Shown in pieces: positions 4,415-5,605 of a DNA stretch of 5,605 nucleotides. The position numbers and the translations under genes were made by a program. The DNA is from Oscillospiraceae bacterium (lineage in GTDB: Bacteria; Bacillota; Clostridia; Oscillospirales; Oscillospiraceae): the NCBI GenBank assembly GCA_028691385.1, contig JAQUZL010000111.1:1-5605 (forward strand), given 5' to 3'. Below the pieces are notes generated by a model. It was not told where the DNA came from, ran no database searches, and saw nothing but the letters and a program-made list of their open reading frames with translations. Position 1 is the first letter of the stretch. The number at the start of each line of letters is the position of its first letter.

Positions 4415-5605
4415 TGTTCCGAAGTGCCTCCTTTCAGCGCGCCGAAGCCGTGCCGGTCGCAGCGGAAGCAGCGGCTGCATTCCTGCTGCATCTCGGCCGG
4501 GGTCATGCTGGTTTCCACCATATTAAAGTTGTTTTTGCGTTCACAGGCCAGCTCCTCCCGGATATTCACGCGGGCGCAGGAGGTGTTGATTCTGGCGGGC
4601 GGTTCGGGAATGTCCATTTCCACGCGGATGGTGTGGTGGTAGCCCAGATATTCGTCAATATTGGCGGCGGCGACCTTGCCGGCCGCAACGGCCTTGATGA
4701 CGGTGGCGGGGCCGGTGACGCTGTCGCCGCCGGCGAAAATGCCGCCCTTGCCCGCAAGCTGACCGGCAAGATCCGCCTGGAACGTACCATGTGATACCGG
4801 CAGACCGGAAGCGGTAAAGGGCTTGGTGTCGATGGCCTGTCCCACCGCCACGATGACAACGTCGGCGGGAATCCGCACGGGCGGCTCTTTGGTGGAGGTG
4901 ACCGACGCGCGGCCGTCGACAAATTTGCCGATGATCTGGCGCTGGGCAAACAGCGCGGTGACAGCGCCGTTTTCGTCCTGCTCAATGTGATCCGGCGCCA
5001 TGAGCTGCATGATCTCGCAGCCCTCGGACTTGGCCTCCTCAATTTCCTGAGGCAGCGCGGTCATATCGGTGGTTCTGCGGCGATAGACGATGGAAGAAGA
5101 CTTTGCGCCCAGCCGCACGGCAGTGCGCACGCAGTCCATGGCCACATTGCCGCCGCCGACGACAACCACGGATTTGCCGGTGAAATCCGGCTTTTTCTCG
5201 TCGCCGATGGCGCCCAGCATCTCCACAGCGGAGATGACATTGTGGGCGTTCTCGCCGTCGATGCCCAGCTTTTTATCGTTGTGCGCGCCGATGGCGAGGT
5301 AGACTGCGTCATATTCCCACCGCAGATCCTCAAAGGTCACGTCAGTGCCGATTTTTCGGTTCAGCCGCACCTCCACGCCCGAGGAAACGATGGCGTCAAT
5401 GTCATCGTGCAGGCGCTCGCGGGACAGGCGATAGTTGGGGATGCCGTAGCGCAGCATGCCGCCGAGCTGCTCATGCTTTTCATATACCACGGCCTGGTGT
5501 CCCATCAGTTGCAGGAAGTAGGCTGCGGTAAGCCCGCAGGGGCCGCCGCCTACAATGGCGATGCGCTTGCCGGTGGATGCGGCGCAGGTCGGCACAGGTA
5601 CGACG
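4408..5605 (-). CDS. GltD-like FAD/NAD(P) oxidoreductase, hydrogenase partner, 5' end missing
   Basis: The frame is open through the right edge (V-V-P before the GTG at 5595), so the N-terminus is missing. Counting from the codon at 5595: the FAD-binding Rossmann motif is VGGGPCG (15-21), followed by LGGMLRYGIPNYRL (44-57), the signature of glutamate-synthase small-subunit/NfnB-type enzymes. The NAD(P)-binding Rossmann motif is VVGGGNVAMD (145-154), then YRRR (171-174), where arginines in relatives contact the NADPH 2'-phosphate. The second FAD motif is GGIFAGGDSVTGPATV (284-299). About 80 residues beyond the usual core end in CSRCFRCDRHGFG (373-385), a CxxCxxC motif. Glutamate synthase itself is unlikely, because the gene is coupled to a hydrogenase. 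In Clostridia such modules are often fused to or beside NuoF/HydB-like subunits, and the missing part could be one. Coenzyme choice (NADH or NADPH) is unresolved. Confidence 0.88.
   Translation of the reverse strand, partial: VVPVPTCAASTGKRIAIVGGGPCGLTAAYFLQLMGHQAVVYEKHEQLGGMLRYGIPNYRLSRERLHDDIDAIVSSGVEVRLNRKIGTDVTFEDLRWEYDAVYLAIGAHNDKKLGIDGENAHNVISAVEMLGAIGDEKKPDFTGKSVVVVGGGNVAMDCVRTAVRLGAKSSSIVYRRRTTDMTALPQEIEEAKSEGCEIMQLMAPDHIEQDENGAVTALFAQRQIIGKFVDGRASVTSTKEPPVRIPADVVIVAVGQAIDTKPFTASGLPVSHGTFQADLAGQLAGKGGIFAGGDSVTGPATVIKAVAAGKVAAANIDEYLGYHHTIRVEMDIPEPPARINTSCARVNIREELACERKNNFNMVETSMTPAEMQQECSRCFRCDRHGFGALKGGTSEQW
4427..4434 (-). promoter_or_regulatory. Ribosome binding site for the hydrogenase inside the upstream gene
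   Basis: The minus strand reads AAAGGAGG at 4434-4427, a near-perfect Shine-Dalgarno sequence within the last codons of the GltD-like gene. The distance to the ATG (4414-4412) is 12 nt, longer than the common 5-9, yet no other in-frame start lies closer. The next candidate upstream (4480) would add 22 residues not found in CpI-type enzymes. The site supports independent reinitiation at the gene overlap. Confidence 0.6.

Noticed and set aside
4415..4480. 22-residue N-terminal extension of the hydrogenase
   Set aside because: The start at 4414 puts the cysteine ligands at the same residue numbers as in CpI and sits downstream of AAGGAGG. The extension is Arg/Pro-rich and lies inside the upstream gene.
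5593..5595. GTG as the start of the GltD-like gene
   Set aside because: The frame stays open to the window edge with V-V-P before it, and no RBS can be seen. The residues before the FAD motif look like a linker, so this is an internal Val.

Overview
The window looks like chromosomal DNA of a G+C-rich anaerobic Firmicute, most likely a Clostridia member of the Ruminococcaceae/Oscillospiraceae type. This is inferred from three things: a CpI-like [FeFe]-hydrogenase, a Bacillus/phi3T-type thymidylate synthase paired with dihydrofolate reductase, and strong AGGAGG ribosome binding sites with TATAAT promoters. Nothing in the sequence fixes the genus. No tRNA, rRNA, CRISPR array, transposase or phage gene is visible.

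Layout. (1) Positions 1-227, minus strand: the N-terminus of a membrane protein resembling the DUF4118/KdpD-type sensor histidine kinases, cut by the left edge. (2) Positions 228-510: a divergent intergenic region. It carries an extended -10 promoter for the kinase, a palindrome upstream of it, a plus-strand terminator hairpin with no visible upstream gene, a promoter for the next gene, and repeated GTTAAG-type motifs. (3) Positions 511-1110, plus: a small two-helix membrane protein with a bacterial PH-like domain, followed by a strong 14-bp terminator. (4) Positions 1199-2644, plus: an extended -10 promoter, a leader that can fold into a two-part hairpin, then thyA and folA 9 nt apart. (5) Positions 2656-2694: a perfect 18-bp hairpin without a T-run between the convergent folA and hydrogenase genes. 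(6) Positions 2702-5605, minus: a GltD-like FAD/NAD(P) oxidoreductase, cut by the right edge, overlapping by 7 nt a complete [FeFe]-hydrogenase catalytic subunit.

How the genes work together. ThyA makes dTMP and turns methylene-tetrahydrofolate into dihydrofolate; FolA reduces it back, so the pair closes the thymidylate cycle. On the other strand, the flavoprotein and hydrogenase are translationally coupled and probably form one complex that exchanges electrons between NAD(P)H, perhaps ferredoxin, and H2. The gene upstream of the flavoprotein, or its missing N-terminal part, lies outside the window and would decide whether this is a bifurcating HydABC/Hnd-like enzyme.

Most of the window is ordinary core metabolism. 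The points worth a second look are the coupled GltD-like/hydrogenase pair with its C-terminal Cys motif, the structured thyA leader, the T-less convergent hairpin, and the motif-rich divergent region at 228-510.
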